From Sapria himalayana (Eukaryota; Streptophyta; Magnoliopsida; Malpighiales; Rafflesiaceae): 64,000 nt of DNA. Made by a program: the position numbers and the translations under genes. The stretch is taken from the NCBI GenBank assembly GCA_029783825.1, contig JAREIK010003431.1, forward strand, positions 1,758,674 through 1,822,673, written 5' to 3'. A model generated the notes under the pieces. The model saw only the letters and a list, made by a program, of their open reading frames with translations. It was not told the origin of the DNA and did no database searches. Each line of letters opens with the position of its first letter. Position 1 is the first letter of the stretch. This document shows positions 50,312 through 61,532 of this stretch, in pieces.

Positions 50312-51429
50312 TAGAGGTGTCAACCGGGCGGGTTGGCCCGGTCCGGCACGAGGCACGGCACGATTCGGCCGTGCCTGGGCCGTCCAGTCACGAATATTTT
50401 TCGTGCCCGGGCCCGTGCTGTGCCCCACCAAGGCACCAATCGTGCCATGCCGTGCCGAGGCCAACTGGGCCTTGTGCCGTGCATGACCAGACACAGTTCC
50501 ATGGCCCTTGGCACGTCCCGCCGGCACGAGACACTGAGACCTGCCGCACCCCACTGCTAGCGCCATGCCGTCATATGGATCGGGAAAATGTGTGGGCGCG
50601 GGTCCAATTCCACTCTGACCCAACCCGCGATCCCGCCCGACCCGAATCACTCCCCAATGGTTAAAAAAATAAAATTTGAATATTAGCTGTTGGATTTCGC
50701 CTCCACCGGCTAGGGGGTAGAATCCGACAACCCTCATGATTCTGCCCCCTAAATATCAATAAAAAATTAAAAAAAATGAAAAAATTACTTTTTTATAAAA
50801 AAAATTTCTTAACTTTAATCTATAAAAACCCCCCACCCCCCTATACATTTTATATTTTTCATAAATATTTATTCTCAATCTCTCAAATTTCTCTCAAAGT
50901 TATTGTTATTCTCTCTCTCGGGACTCGAGATTTCGTCATTCGGCTCGGCTTTTTGGGACTCACAAGTTACAACTTGGGTTTAGAAGTTTGAACTGGACTG
51001 TGGTGCATTGTGCACATGATCTACCTCACTGCTTTACGGGTATTTTAATTCTATTTTAATATTGAACTATACCTTTTAACTTAAAAATTATAATTTAAAA
51101 AAATTAAGTATTTTTGTTTACTTTCTCTCTCTATATCTCTAGTTACTCTCTCTCTAATCTGAATATCTAAAATCTATTATTTAGGCTCTACCTTTTATTT
51201 AACAAAAATAAAAAAAAAGACTAATACTAATGAAATATATTTAAATATAAAAAATGAAAATCTTACATAGAGGTTTGAGGCTGCTGAAATTTTGGTTTCT
51301 CCAATCGTCTCAACCCAAATATCTAAAAATCAAAAAATTAGGAGGATTTCTATTGTTTGGATTAATTTTAATATAATAAAACAAAAAAATATTATGTGTG
51401 AGGAAGAAGAAATAGTATAATACAAATAT

Positions 51430-53815
51430 TATATGAGAAATTTAACATGTAAGAGTTCGTTTGGGATTGAGCACCTTAAGAGGAATGTCGAATTATGCAC
51501 CAAAAAATATGGTGCATTAGTTCCTAGGAAAACCTAACTAAACACTGCATTTTTTGAGACTAGAGCGAGTTCAGTCTCAAAGTTTACTCCATTCATATAT
51601 CGCAATGAGTTAGGTAGGAAATGTATGACCAAATTTATCACATTAATGGGTCTTCCGATCAGATTTTTGGAAGATCCAAGAGTAGTGAGCATCATGCAAA
51701 TATATTTTTAGCTTGATTATCGTAGGATTCTTTGGTCTACATCTAGGAATGACATATTAAAATTTTATAAGTTAGAAAAATAAAAAATAATTAATGAATT
51801 TATGACATATAGTGGAGTGGTGTCCGTGAAGTCTGATATCTGGACAAGTCACGATGAATTATTTTATCCATGTCTCCCCAGCCACTATGTAGATTCTAAA
51901 TGGACAATAAATAAAAAAATTTTAGGATTCTCTGAAATTCTTAATCCTCATGATGACCCGACCATTTTTGAGTGTATAATGAAAAATTTTAGAGAATATA
52001 AAATTCAAAATAAAATTTTTAGTATCACTTTCGATAATGTATCTAATAATGAAGTAGCGATTAACATATTTGTTAGGAATATTAGAGATACACCATTAGG
52101 AGATATTTTTTATGTCAGATATACGTATCACATGATTAACCTGATTGTACAAGTAGGTATGAAAGTGTGTTCTACCGCGTTGGATAATATACATAGAGCA
52201 CTAAAATTAGAGGTGTCAACCGGGCCGGGACGGCCCGGCCCGGAACGAGACACTGCATGATTCAGCCGTGCCTGGGCCGACACGGCATAAGAATTTTTCG
52301 TGCCCAGGTTCATGCCGTGCCCGACCATTGCACCAACCATGCCATGCCATGCTGAGACCAACTAGGCTTCGTGTTGTGCCTGGCTCGACACAATACCGTG
52401 GCCCGTTGGCACGGTACCTCAGCACGAGCCGAGAAACCCCAATTTTTTAAAAATTAGGCTTTCAGCATTGCGATGACGTGATGACGCGTGCCGAAACTCT
52501 AATTTTTTTTAATTTAGGGGTTCGGCCCGACCGGGCCGAACCCGGCGGATCGTGCCGTGGGCCCGTGCTAGGCTGAACTCCACAAAACCATGTCGGGCCA
52601 GGCACGGCATGGTACAGTAACCATGTCGTGCATAACCCAACATGAAAGCAAGATCGGGCCTGAAAAAATGGGCCGGGCAGGCCCGACACGTTCCGTTTGA
52701 CATATCTACCTAAAATATATTTGTACTCCTCGCAGACAACATGAGTTTGGTTGTTTTTGTTTTTTTGCGAATCTTAAGAAGAAGAAATTCAATCGGATGT
52801 GAGACACTGTTGGAATTTCATGTACCTAATGTTGGAGTCATGTGTTGGATACGAATACGTGATATCCAACTACGTCAATAGTAAGAGTGACGAACTTATT
52901 ATTGACGACACTGACGGGCTTCAGGAATTTCATAAATGAAATTCCTGAAGATTTTTTATGACACGATGAATATGTGTTTGTTGGTTTATATTCCCACGAC
53001 TTGTATTGTACTCAGGTGCATATGTAACATTAGTAGCATGTTTAGCAAGTATCGAGCTGACCAGACACTTAGCCACATGGTTGTAGAGATGGAAACCAAG
53101 TACTTAAAGTACTGGTCCACCGTTCTATCTCTTTATTATCTCGCTGCATGCATGGACCCTAGGATTAAGGTGGAAGTAGTATTTAATATCCTAACTTACA
53201 TTTCCTCGTACATGAACCTGGAAGATTCACCTGAAGGATTCATTTACAAGAAGTTGACTGACATGTTTACATACTATAATACTAGGTATGTAGGTTGTAA
53301 TAGTGAGACTGTGATTACGGATATGGATATCTTCTTCGAAGATGATTTTTTCATCCACTTAGCGAGGGGGAAATGATGAAGTAGACCGTCACATAGAAGT
53401 GACCTTTCTCGGTACTTAGATACCGATTACTGCTTAATTCTCTCATATTTTTTGATACTAAGGATTTTGATATAGTATAATGGTGGAAATCATATGAGTC
53501 CACCTTTCCCGTGCTATTTATGATGACACGAGATTTACTGACTTTCTCGGTGTCGAACGTAGTATCAGAGTTTATTTTTTCTGTTGCAGTGAACGTGATT
53601 TCAGATAGGAGATCGAGATTACGTTCAGATATTGTTGAGATATTGGCTTATTTGAAGGATTGAGAGGATTCGAAGTTTAGCATCCAGGATCATGTTGGGA
53701 CAAGGACTGCATCCATCACGAAAGCAGAGTTGATTGTTGATGATGATGATCCATATGATAGTGATTTTGATGTTGCGATTGATGATGATCATGTTATGCT
53801 GATTAATGAATGATG
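51430..53815 (+). pseudogene. hAT transposase, interrupted by a MITE
   Basis: Plant Ac-like hAT transposase. A BED-type zinc-finger relic lies near 51440-51540 (TCKSSFGIEHLKRN). Then come NDILKFYKLEK and the family hallmark SDIWTSHDE (51832-51860). FSITFDNVSNNE and FYVRYTYHMINLIVQ (to about 52155) precede the MITE (52208-52708). After it: WNFMYLMLES near 52810, FYDTMNMC to YLAACMDPRIKVE at 52950-53180, and the C-terminal dimerisation domain. That domain reads WWKSYESTFPVLFMMTRDLLTF, then SNVVSEFIFSV and DIVEILAYLKD (53480-53665). It ends with an acidic tail before a stop at about 53811. Frameshifts near 52740-52930 and 53380-53480, and the insertion, make it non-functional. Open pieces are 51802-52260 and 52936-53376. 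Confidence 0.88.
52208..52708. mobile_element. hAT MITE nested in hAT transposase
   Basis: A 501-bp element, ends TAGAGGTGTCAACCGGG and CCGTTTGACATATCTA, flanked by ACTAAAAT (52200-52207) and CCTAAAAT (52709-52716), 7 of 8. It carries one and a half units of the AAACCCTAATT-type minisatellite seen at 37766. It interrupts the transposase of the same superfamily. Confidence 0.9.
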
Positions 53816-54572
53816 TGGTTGCTGGTTGCCCTTGGCCCTTGCCCGTTGTCAGATGCCAGTTGCCAATCCCACGCCATGCCACATTTCATTTGTCATTACC
53901 ACTTGATTTTAATTTTTGATACCTCACGGTCACTATCAAGTTGATGATTTGTGTTATTCTTGATTCTGATTTTTTATTTTGATATTTTTTTGTATTGATT
54001 GTATGTTTTTTTTTATTTATGTTACGTTGTATCTGCTTTAGTTCGGTATCTATTGGCCGATTGAATATTTGATTTGCTTTTGTTTTTGTGATTTTGTAAT
54101 TTTTTTTAATGAAATTTTTTATTTAATTTATTTTGTGTTTAAATTTTTCATTAAAAACTTTATAATTTAATTCTAATATATTATAAACTAAATTTATTAA
54201 AAAATAATAAAAAAAATTTAAACATTATTAGTTTTGTATATTAAATAATTTTCAAGTTACAAATTTAAAATTTTTTAAACATTATCTATATATATTATAT
54301 AATATATATTTTATAAATAGTTTAATATAAAAATTTAAACATTTAAAAACAAAAAAAATTATATTTTTTTAACAGGCCCGTACGGGCCTGACTCGTCACG
54401 GTACATTTACCACCGGGCCAGTGGGCCATGCCGGGTCTGGCTTGAATAAACCATGCTGGACCAGGCAAGGCATGGTACAATAATCATGCCGTGCCTGGCC
54501 TAGCACAAAAGCATGGTCGTTCTCACAAAAAATGGGCTGGGCCGGCTCGACATGTCTCTTTTGACACCTCTA

Positions 54573-55600
54573 GGGGAATAACATTAAGGGAGAGTCATGT
54601 TATTTCTAATGTGATGACTTGATTGCATTAGTATATGAAGTCATGATAGTTTTTCTTGGCAACGACTCTACAAATAAATTGTGATAATCATTATATGTCA
54701 TGACTTTACCATCAAGTTGTCACAATCTTATATTGTGCAACATTGCAATATTATCTTTGAGTTGCGGTTACATTAGTTCTAAAATATAATTTTAATTGCA
54801 ATATTATTTTCATGTCATGGTAACTAAGTGTTACATTGATACAAAAAATTACTATATTTTTCAGCGTCACGATATATTCGGTACAGAGCTAATATTATAT
54901 AATATCAAATAATTTTTAGTTGTGTCAAATATTTTTTTATAGTGATTATTTATTCTATAGAGGAACATCCTCCGCCATGGCATTGTTGTCTTCTTGAATT
55001 TATGGTTTAGAGAAGAGATTAAACAATTGTGATATTCCTGCCTCTTCGACTTTGTGTTATGGAGAAAAGATTTAATAGTCATGACATTTCTTTGCCATTG
55101 TGACTTTTTGATCGAGATGAGATTCAAAGAAATGACAGAGTCATCACCTCGAGTTAAAGTCGTAACTTCTATTGTGAAGAGCCGCATAATAGCTTAATGG
55201 GACATCAATGATATAAAAGGGAGATTTCGAGATTTTCACAAAAAAGAGAGGGGATTGGGAATTTGAAGATAAAGTCATGCAAACCTTAAGTAACACAACT
55301 TCTAACCCTCTAATTAGGGACAAATTAAAGCCAAATGCAATAAAGAATTGATTGAGGATTAGATTTGAGATCAATATTCTCATGTTAACATTTTTTAGGT
55401 ATCCTCGATTCCACGAGATGAAGTATCAGATATCTATTACAATTTTTTTTAATGTTAGGCCAAATGAAGATTTAGGGTTGGTTTGTGTGTATGATGATTA
55501 TGTTTATATAATTTTAAATAGTGGTAATATTATGTTTTGGATTTTTATGGATATGAATATTATTTAAATCATAGATTTAAAATTCTGCTCTACCATAAAT
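54573..55600. other. Intron 4: repeat with GTCATGAC-like words, possible CACTA end
   Basis: The words GTCATGA or TCATGAC recur (near 54596, 54640, 54698, 54815 and 55080). Read on the - strand, a CACTATAAAAAAATATTTG end lies at 54944, like a CACTA terminus with subterminal repeats. No transposase is visible, and the words also occur outside that border. The - strand frames 54867-55383 have no recognised motif. Confidence 0.35.
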
Positions 55601-57570
55601 TTATCCATGTTGGTTGTGGTGGACAATTAAATTGCTTATATAATCTGTATTGGATCGGTATCTGAACTTAAATCTACTTTATTATTTATACGACTTGTAT
55701 ACTTGTGAATTTTTATTTGACAAAATCAATTGCTCAACAATCTTTTAGGATCATGTTACAAACAAGTTTTGACATTATAATAAAGTCACAAGAAATTTTT
55801 GGCATTATTTTTGGGAGTTATTTTAGTCTGCTTATCAACTTGAGTGGACGCAATAATATTTGAAAAATAATAATTTTGTTTATAGTTTGGTTGGATAATG
55901 ATTTTTGTTTTTGTTTTGTGTTTTGTTTTTTTTTTGTTTTGTAGCCAATTACTTTTATGGGATAAATATCTGAGATTGAACTAATATCTTTGGACCTAGA
56001 AATAGAGAGGACAAGAAGAAATATATTGAGGTAGAGAATCGAGAGAGAAATATGGATGATAATGGTAGCAAAGGAAATTGCCTATCATATTGGTGGCCAA
56101 TATTGGCGGCTAATATTGATAGATAATTACTTTAGATTTGGAAGCAATCGATATATGTGAAATATTGAGTTGAAGTTTAATCTCATAATTATGATGCAAT
56201 AATATAGTATGATAGATGATTTTAAAAAAATTGTAATAGTCAAATCGTGATATTCTTGGAGTTGTGTGATATCGTGAAGATGAATGGAGTTGCTCCGAAT
56301 GTGATATAGCTAAGATTTTTTTTTTATTTTCTTTCAGAGATAAGGACATGAGTTGATTTCAGTACTCATCTAAAGAATCAATTAAGAGTTGAGGCAAATT
56401 TATGTTAGTTTTTCTAATCAAATTCTTCATATCTTTATTTATATCTCAATTGAGGGGAGATAAACTATTTTAGACAAGAGAAGCATGAGACATATAATGT
56501 TTGAGACTAATTCAAAAATCTATTGATGAGGTACTCACAACTTGAATTTGCATTGTATTTCCAAGCTTGGATTTTTTACAATGATTTGAACTACATGATG
56601 AGATACACAATTAATATAGTCTTGGGTAGTTTTATCATGAACAAGTCATCTCAGAAGATATATTTATTATTTGAAGAACTAGTTAAAAATACTTATTAAA
56701 TTCAAACGAAAGATTATTTGAAAATAAAGAAGCTGAAGTATTAGAAGGTATGTGTTCAGACCCAACAACAATGTCATTATAAAATTTATCATGTGGTGGC
56801 CATTAGAATGCACAACATAATATGAGATAATATCAGAAAAAATTTTGAAGCAACTCAACTGAATATCAAATGCAACAAAAAAAATAATCGTTTGAAGATA
56901 TCATTATTATGTTACTCATAAAGACAAATAGGAGAAATGATACACAAGAAAACCTGATGAAACAAATGGAAACAAGGGCTTGATGCTTTGATCACACGGA
57001 TGTAATGATGAAAATTATTGAAAATCAACTTACATTACTAAAACCAACTACCCAACTTACTCCACCAATTGTTATATGTGAAGAAGTAGAACTAGAAGAG
57101 GAGATGTAGATTAATCAAAGTAATGAACAGAATGATAACGTGTTAAGGAACAATTATGAAAAAGGTAAACAAACTTTCTAACTTAATTTATTTTTTGTAT
57201 CGATTTAGAAATTGAAAGTTAGCTGAACAATTCAAAAGATTTATTAATATCTTCATGAAGTTGGAAGTCAACATCTTATTTGTTGAAAATTTATTCTAGA
57301 TACCTTATTTAGTGAAGTTTATGAACGGTATTATGAATAATAAGAAAAAATTTAAAATGTATGAAATAATGAGGATGACTGAGAAGTGTAACACTATCAT
57401 TCAACGTAAATTCCTGAGAAAACTCAAAGATCATGGGAGTTTCACAAATCTATGCATTTTTGAGGAACACATTTTTTAGATGATACTATGCGCCTTGGAA
57501 ATAAAAAAGTTATTTAGATGAGCATTGCAGCTACTTTCGTCGATAGTGGGAAAAGAAGAATTTTTTTTTG
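55600..57570 (+). mobile_element. Gypsy (Athila-like) retrotransposon remnant
   Basis: A primer-site relic (TGGCATTATTTTTGGGAG, near 55798) resembles the TGGCGCC...GGGGAG sequence of Athila-type Gypsy elements. The gag core lies at about 56560-56700 (QAWIFYNDLNYMMR, then MNKSSQKIYLLFEELVKN). A region between gag and protease lies at about 57228-57470 (KRFINIFMKLEVNILF, then KFMNGIMNNKKKF and RKFLRKLKDHGSFT). Stops are frequent. Protease, reverse transcriptase and integrase are not visible downstream. Confidence 0.72.
57228..57470 (+). pseudogene. Gypsy gag/protease-linker fragment
   Basis: On the + strand the sequence reads KRFINIFMKLEVNILFVENL, a stop, then IPYLVKFMNGIMNNKKKF, MTEKCNTIIQRKFLRKL and KDHGSFTNLCIFEE. 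In Athila-type Gypsy elements this pattern (F-x-K-L-x-VNIPF...KFMK-x-I...KLKDPGSFTIPC) lies just before the protease. The protease DLGAS motif itself has decayed away. Confidence 0.72.
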
Positions 57571-57959
57571 AAAATATTATGATTTGTGATATTTTATAAG
57601 ATTAGGATTCCAATCGTGGTTAATAAAAAATAATCATCACTTTTTATGAGCCCATATAAAAGAGGAGGATGACATTTTGTAGACAACCGATCTCAATAAA
57701 CTTATCTCAAAATTTTCAATGGATCATGAATTATTGATACATATCGATGCTAGAAAATTGCATGTTTTAAGCAACACATTATGTAGTTCGAGTGTAGTGG
57801 CTTGGTAATGATTGTTGTGAAGTCTTTGTTTTAGTGAAAAAAAAATAAGGATTCTCATACTTTCTTGGTTGATGATGAGTAAAGAAGCTAGTGTAACTTA
57901 ATAGGCTTAGGGTAAGTTATTGATATGCTGTGTCAATGATTGATAAGTATTAAGAGTTA

Positions 57960-60060
57960 GTTTATACTTTTACACATATAATTATTAATATAATATAATT
58001 ACAAGAGATTGAGTGGAAGGGTGAGAAATCTAGGGAGATTAATAGTTATAAACTTTAGTATGTGGGTAAATAGACAAATAAAAATTATATTGAGATAATT
58101 GTGAATGAAGAAAAGATAAAGTTATAGATATTAAGTAAATTAGTGATAAATTTATAACAATCAAATTAATAATGAATGAATATCATAAATGTAAATAGTG
58201 TTTATGTTCCACATGGATTTAGTGAAAAATTAAATATATTTTTTTGGGAAGATACACCTGTAGTACAATGTATATTAAGGAAAGAAAAGACCAGAATTGC
58301 TAGACTTAAATGAGCGCATAGGGGTAAGTAATATGAGTTATGAGTGCACCATAGCTTATATGTATTTGGAGAAAGGAATGAAATATGAAGAGTAATCTTA
58401 AATTTTGTTTTTATTTATGATCTTTTTATAGTTAATATTTATTTTAAGAAGAGAGAAAAAAAGTTGAAGACCTTCAAAGTAATTGTAATATGAGTCACAT
58501 GTAATTTTTTCGTTTTAGAATAGAGGATAAAAAGTTTTATAATGATTGTAAAGTAATGATAGTTGAGAGTTTAATCACTATTCACATAATATAGATTAAT
58601 TATAATTGATCTATGTTGTAAAAAATATAATTATAGAGAGATTTCAAATAAATGTCTAAAAATAAAATGATGAAAACTAAAAAAAAAATAATAAATATGT
58701 TTAGAAAAAAGTTAGATAACAAGGTTGCTTAATTATTGGACATAAATATGAATAATATGTGGAATGAAATGATTATATTTATAAAAAAAGCATGAGAAGA
58801 GATTTTAGGTATAATGAAATGAAATATTTACTCGCATAGAAAAACTAAGCGGTGGAAACTTGAGGTTCAATAAATTATTTAAAAGAAATGAGTTTGTTTT
58901 AGGGAAATACAAAGAACATAAATGAACATTATGAATTGTATACGGAGGCAAAAAAAAGCTAAAGAATGATGAGTAAATTAAGTTTAAGGTATATGATGAG
59001 TTGTATAATAAATTAAATAGTAAAGAAGAAAAGAAAATAATATTTATAAGTTGACTAAGATGAGAGAAAAGAAAAGCAAAGATATTAGTCAGATAAAATA
59101 TATTAAGAATAAAAATAATTAGATTCTAATAAACGATACAAAAATCAAAGAGTGATTGAAAATATATTTTCATAATATATTAAAGAAGTTTATGGATTTA
59201 AATTTGAATATTAGTGTTGATAAATAACTTAATAACTTAAGATATTTAGCTAAGATAAAACATAGAGTTTAGATAAATTCTCAAGAAAATGATGCTAAAA
59301 AATTCTAGGGTTTGACAATAGTCCTATTAAAGTTTGGAGGGTTATGGGGAAGAGATATATGATATGGCTGATTAAATTATTTAACAAGATCATAAATATC
59401 AAAAAGATATCTAATCAATAAAATAAAATATTATAATTTTTATTTATAAAAATAAGAGATATTGAACATTATAATAATTATTAAGTATTAAATTCATGAG
59501 CCACATTATAAAATTTAGAAAAAAAAATAATTGAATATAGATTAAGAAAAGAAATGAGACTTTTAGAGAATCAATTTAAAGTTATGTCAGATATCTTTAA
59601 ATGAATATTATTTAATTAGTCAATTAATTAAGAAATATAAAAAAATAAGAAAGACTTATATATGATATTTATTGATCTAGAGAAAATTTATAATAAAATT
59701 TTAAGTGATTTAATTTAATGTATATAATGTAAGAAAAATAAATCAAATGTATATATTGAACTAATCAAAGATGTATATGAGACAATGATATTCATAGTTA
59801 AATTGATTCAAGACATTATATATGGACTTTTAATTGTGGTGGAACTATGCCGAGGATCATCACTCGTTATTATATTTTTGTATTAATTATTGATGAATTG
59901 ATAAGGGAATTCTAAGATAAAATTCTTATATGTATATTATTTTTAATTACATATTATTTTTTGATGATATTGAAGAATAGTTGGGTAGTAAACTATAAAT
60001 TTAGAGTGTTGCACTCAAGTCAAAAGAGTTTAGTTTCAAACTTGCTATCTCATGGACAGA
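57960..60060 (+). mobile_element. Decayed LINE: endonuclease to reverse transcriptase
   Basis: A non-LTR element relic on the + strand, with little left in frame. The endonuclease part runs from about 57990 (WSGEKSREIN) to about 58620, with SVYVPHGFSEKLNIFFWED near 58180-58240 and a block resembling NTYFKKRE near 58430-58460. The linker shows MREKKSKDISQIKYIKN near 59060-59115. The reverse transcriptase part shows IKVWRVMGKRYMIWLIKLFNK near 59328-59390 and KKDLYMIFIDLEKIYNKI near 59645-59700. ELIKDVYETM at about 59757-59790 is followed by a decayed QGSALS block near 59845. These blocks fit the common plant endonuclease/RT LINE family in order. It differs from the LINE at 5413, which has a C-terminal RNase H. 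Confidence 0.72.
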
Positions 60061-60806
60061 TAAAACACATGGAGGTATACTAATTCTTTATCAGGTGAAG
60101 TTTTACGATGTGAGTTTTCATAAAGGCCTTGAAAAGATCCTACTGTTTTTTTTATTTACTCAAAGCTTGCTGTAATTATGAATAAGAATTTTGTTGTATT
60201 TTATTTTTTTGATTTATATTTAATGTATTATGAATGAGAATGCTCAATTTGTGAGTTTTTTCCAATTTGACTTGCCTATTATATAAGGCTTTATATTACA
60301 CATTTAGTATTGAGGTTTATGTAGTATATATTATTGTTTAATCATATTTATGGCTTAGCTTTTTACAAATAGTAATAATTATTGTAAAACAATGAACACA
60401 ATATTTCCAACTTCTCCTTATGAGAATATCAAAATTTATTTATTATGGCATTCTCCTCAAAGCATCATAAACTGGATCTTAGGATTTGTTTGAGAAAGTG
60501 GGCTTGCGTCATGTATGGAGTGTACTGATACACATAACATCACCACTATAAGACATCAATTTTTTTATATCAATTGTGAAATGTAAGACTAAAAATACTG
60601 TTGAATTTTCAATTTTTTTGGTGTCTTATGATGGGATTATATATTGATATGAAGTGATGATTATTTGGGTGGGGAAACAAAATCCCTTTCCATTTTAGTG
60701 TGAGCTGAGGAGAAGATAAGGGTGAGGGGAACATTGCTGATATCTTTTGATTTGCTTTGTGTTTGCCTTGTTACATTTGCTAATTATCATGCTTTTGTGT
60801 TTGTAG
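60061..60806 (+). other. End of intron 4: nothing recognised
   Basis: T-rich sequence without transposon or coding motif, ending at the acceptor TTTGTAG before exon 5. No clear branch point can be named. Confidence 0.5.
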
Positions 60807-60877
60807 GAGAAACACTTCTCGTAAATTCAGGTCTTGTTGCATACTTATTTGACATGCTGGCATGTACTTCCTCACAG
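60807..60877 (+). CDS. DOK1: Dolichol kinase exon 5
   Basis: The first two bases complete the Gly of SIG from exon 4, 29.4 kb upstream. Then comes ETLLVNSGLVAYLFDMLAC and TSSQ. This is the family's GE-x-LLV-x-SGLV-x-Y-x-x-D-x-LACT block, a membrane span. The acceptor is TTTGTAG|GA. The exon ends CACAG, and the intron starts GCAAGG, a GC donor. No GT donor near the end keeps the frame. The ends fit phase 1 in and phase 0 out. Confidence 0.88.
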
Positions 60878-60968
60878 GCAAGGGCATTTTGGCCATGGAT
60901 CATCCTTCTCTTTTTATTCTATCTGTTTTTTTTTTTAATTTTGTACTAGTGATGCGTATTTTTAACAG
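60878..60968 (+). other. Intron 5 (91 bp), GC-AG type
   Basis: Starts GCAAGG after ACAG and ends TTTTTAACAG. GC-AG introns are a known minor class spliced by the ordinary spliceosome when the rest of the donor matches well, as it does here (AG|GCAAG). The T-rich centre is typical. Confidence 0.75.
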
Positions 60969-61049
60969 CTTCCTGTGAATGTACCTTTTATAAAGTTGGT
61001 GTTCATGCAATTTGGAGTTATAAAAAGTGAGATCAGTACGATCATTCAG
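60969..61049 (+). CDS. DOK1: Dolichol kinase exon 6
   Basis: Twenty-seven codons in phase 0: LPVNVPFIKLVFMQFGVIKS, then EISTIIQ. The R/K-S/T-E-x-S-x-IIQ end matches the family just before its long GLLLGLLL membrane span, which should be encoded by the next exon. The donor is TTCAG|GTATCA. The next exon was not found up to 64000, so intron 6 is at least 2.95 kb. Confidence 0.85.
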
Positions 61050-61321
61050 GTATCAGTTTGTTAGGGGAGGTAGAAAGAATAATTACTTTCAAATTGCTAT
61101 TTCTCATTTTGTCACCGTTGGATTCATGCCATGTAAAAACCCACACTACCCCACTGTTCAGTTCATCACAGTCTCACAGGCCATTGGCCACAACAGGCTT
61201 ACAATATAAAAATCTATTTTTTATTAGTATTTCTGACAGCCACAACGGTTTGTTGCCGTGCTGTTGGAAAGCAGCTGTTGTTGGCAACAATTGCATTCAT
61301 GCCATTTATAAATATCATTAT
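61050..61321 (+). other. Start of intron 6
   Basis: Moderate GC content. An 8-bp stem (TTGTTGCC/GGCAACAA) lies near 61248-61292. No exon could be found here despite a search for the expected hydrophobic GLLLGLLL block. Confidence 0.45.
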
Positions 61322-61532
61322 TAAAAAGGTGCAGGCATGCACATGCCTTTTTTATAAATGCATCAGCACGGAAGACAAGTGTCATGCATGTGCCGTGCAT
61401 GTTTGTGCTGGTTGTGCCGAAGACCATGAGCTATACCTGTCACAACACAGGGCAGGATCAAGCACGGCAGTAGACCATGCCGTGCTAGGTTTGGGCTTGG
61501 CCCACGCCCACTTTGCCTAGTTGACACCTTTA
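61322..61532. mobile_element. Small hAT-like MITE
   Basis: A GC-rich 211-bp island starting TAAAAAGGTGCAGGC and ending CTAGTTGACACCTTTA, the right TIR of the hAT family. The flanks ATCATTAT and TTTACTAT match at 5 of 8. The right end is convincing; the left end is tentative. Confidence 0.5.

Larger units (their letters stand above)
50312..54572 (+). mobile_element. hAT transposon with 8-bp duplication, best-preserved copy
   Basis: A 4261-bp element with 12-bp TIR TAGAGGTGTCAA at both ends. It is flanked by GAGGAATA (50304-50311) and GGGGAATA (54573-54580), 7 of 8 identical. GC-rich subterminal zones lie at 50312-50660 and 54370-54572. Between them are a leader and a recognisable transposase (51430-53815). 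A 501-bp MITE of the same TIR type is nested in the coding region. Overlapping open frames at 50249-50737 on both strands belong to the GC-rich end and are not genes. Confidence 0.9.

Noticed and set aside
50249..50737. Open frames of up to 162 codons on both strands
   Set aside because: They lie in the GC-rich hAT terminus, rich in proline, arginine and glycine codons with no motif. Stop codons are rare because of composition.
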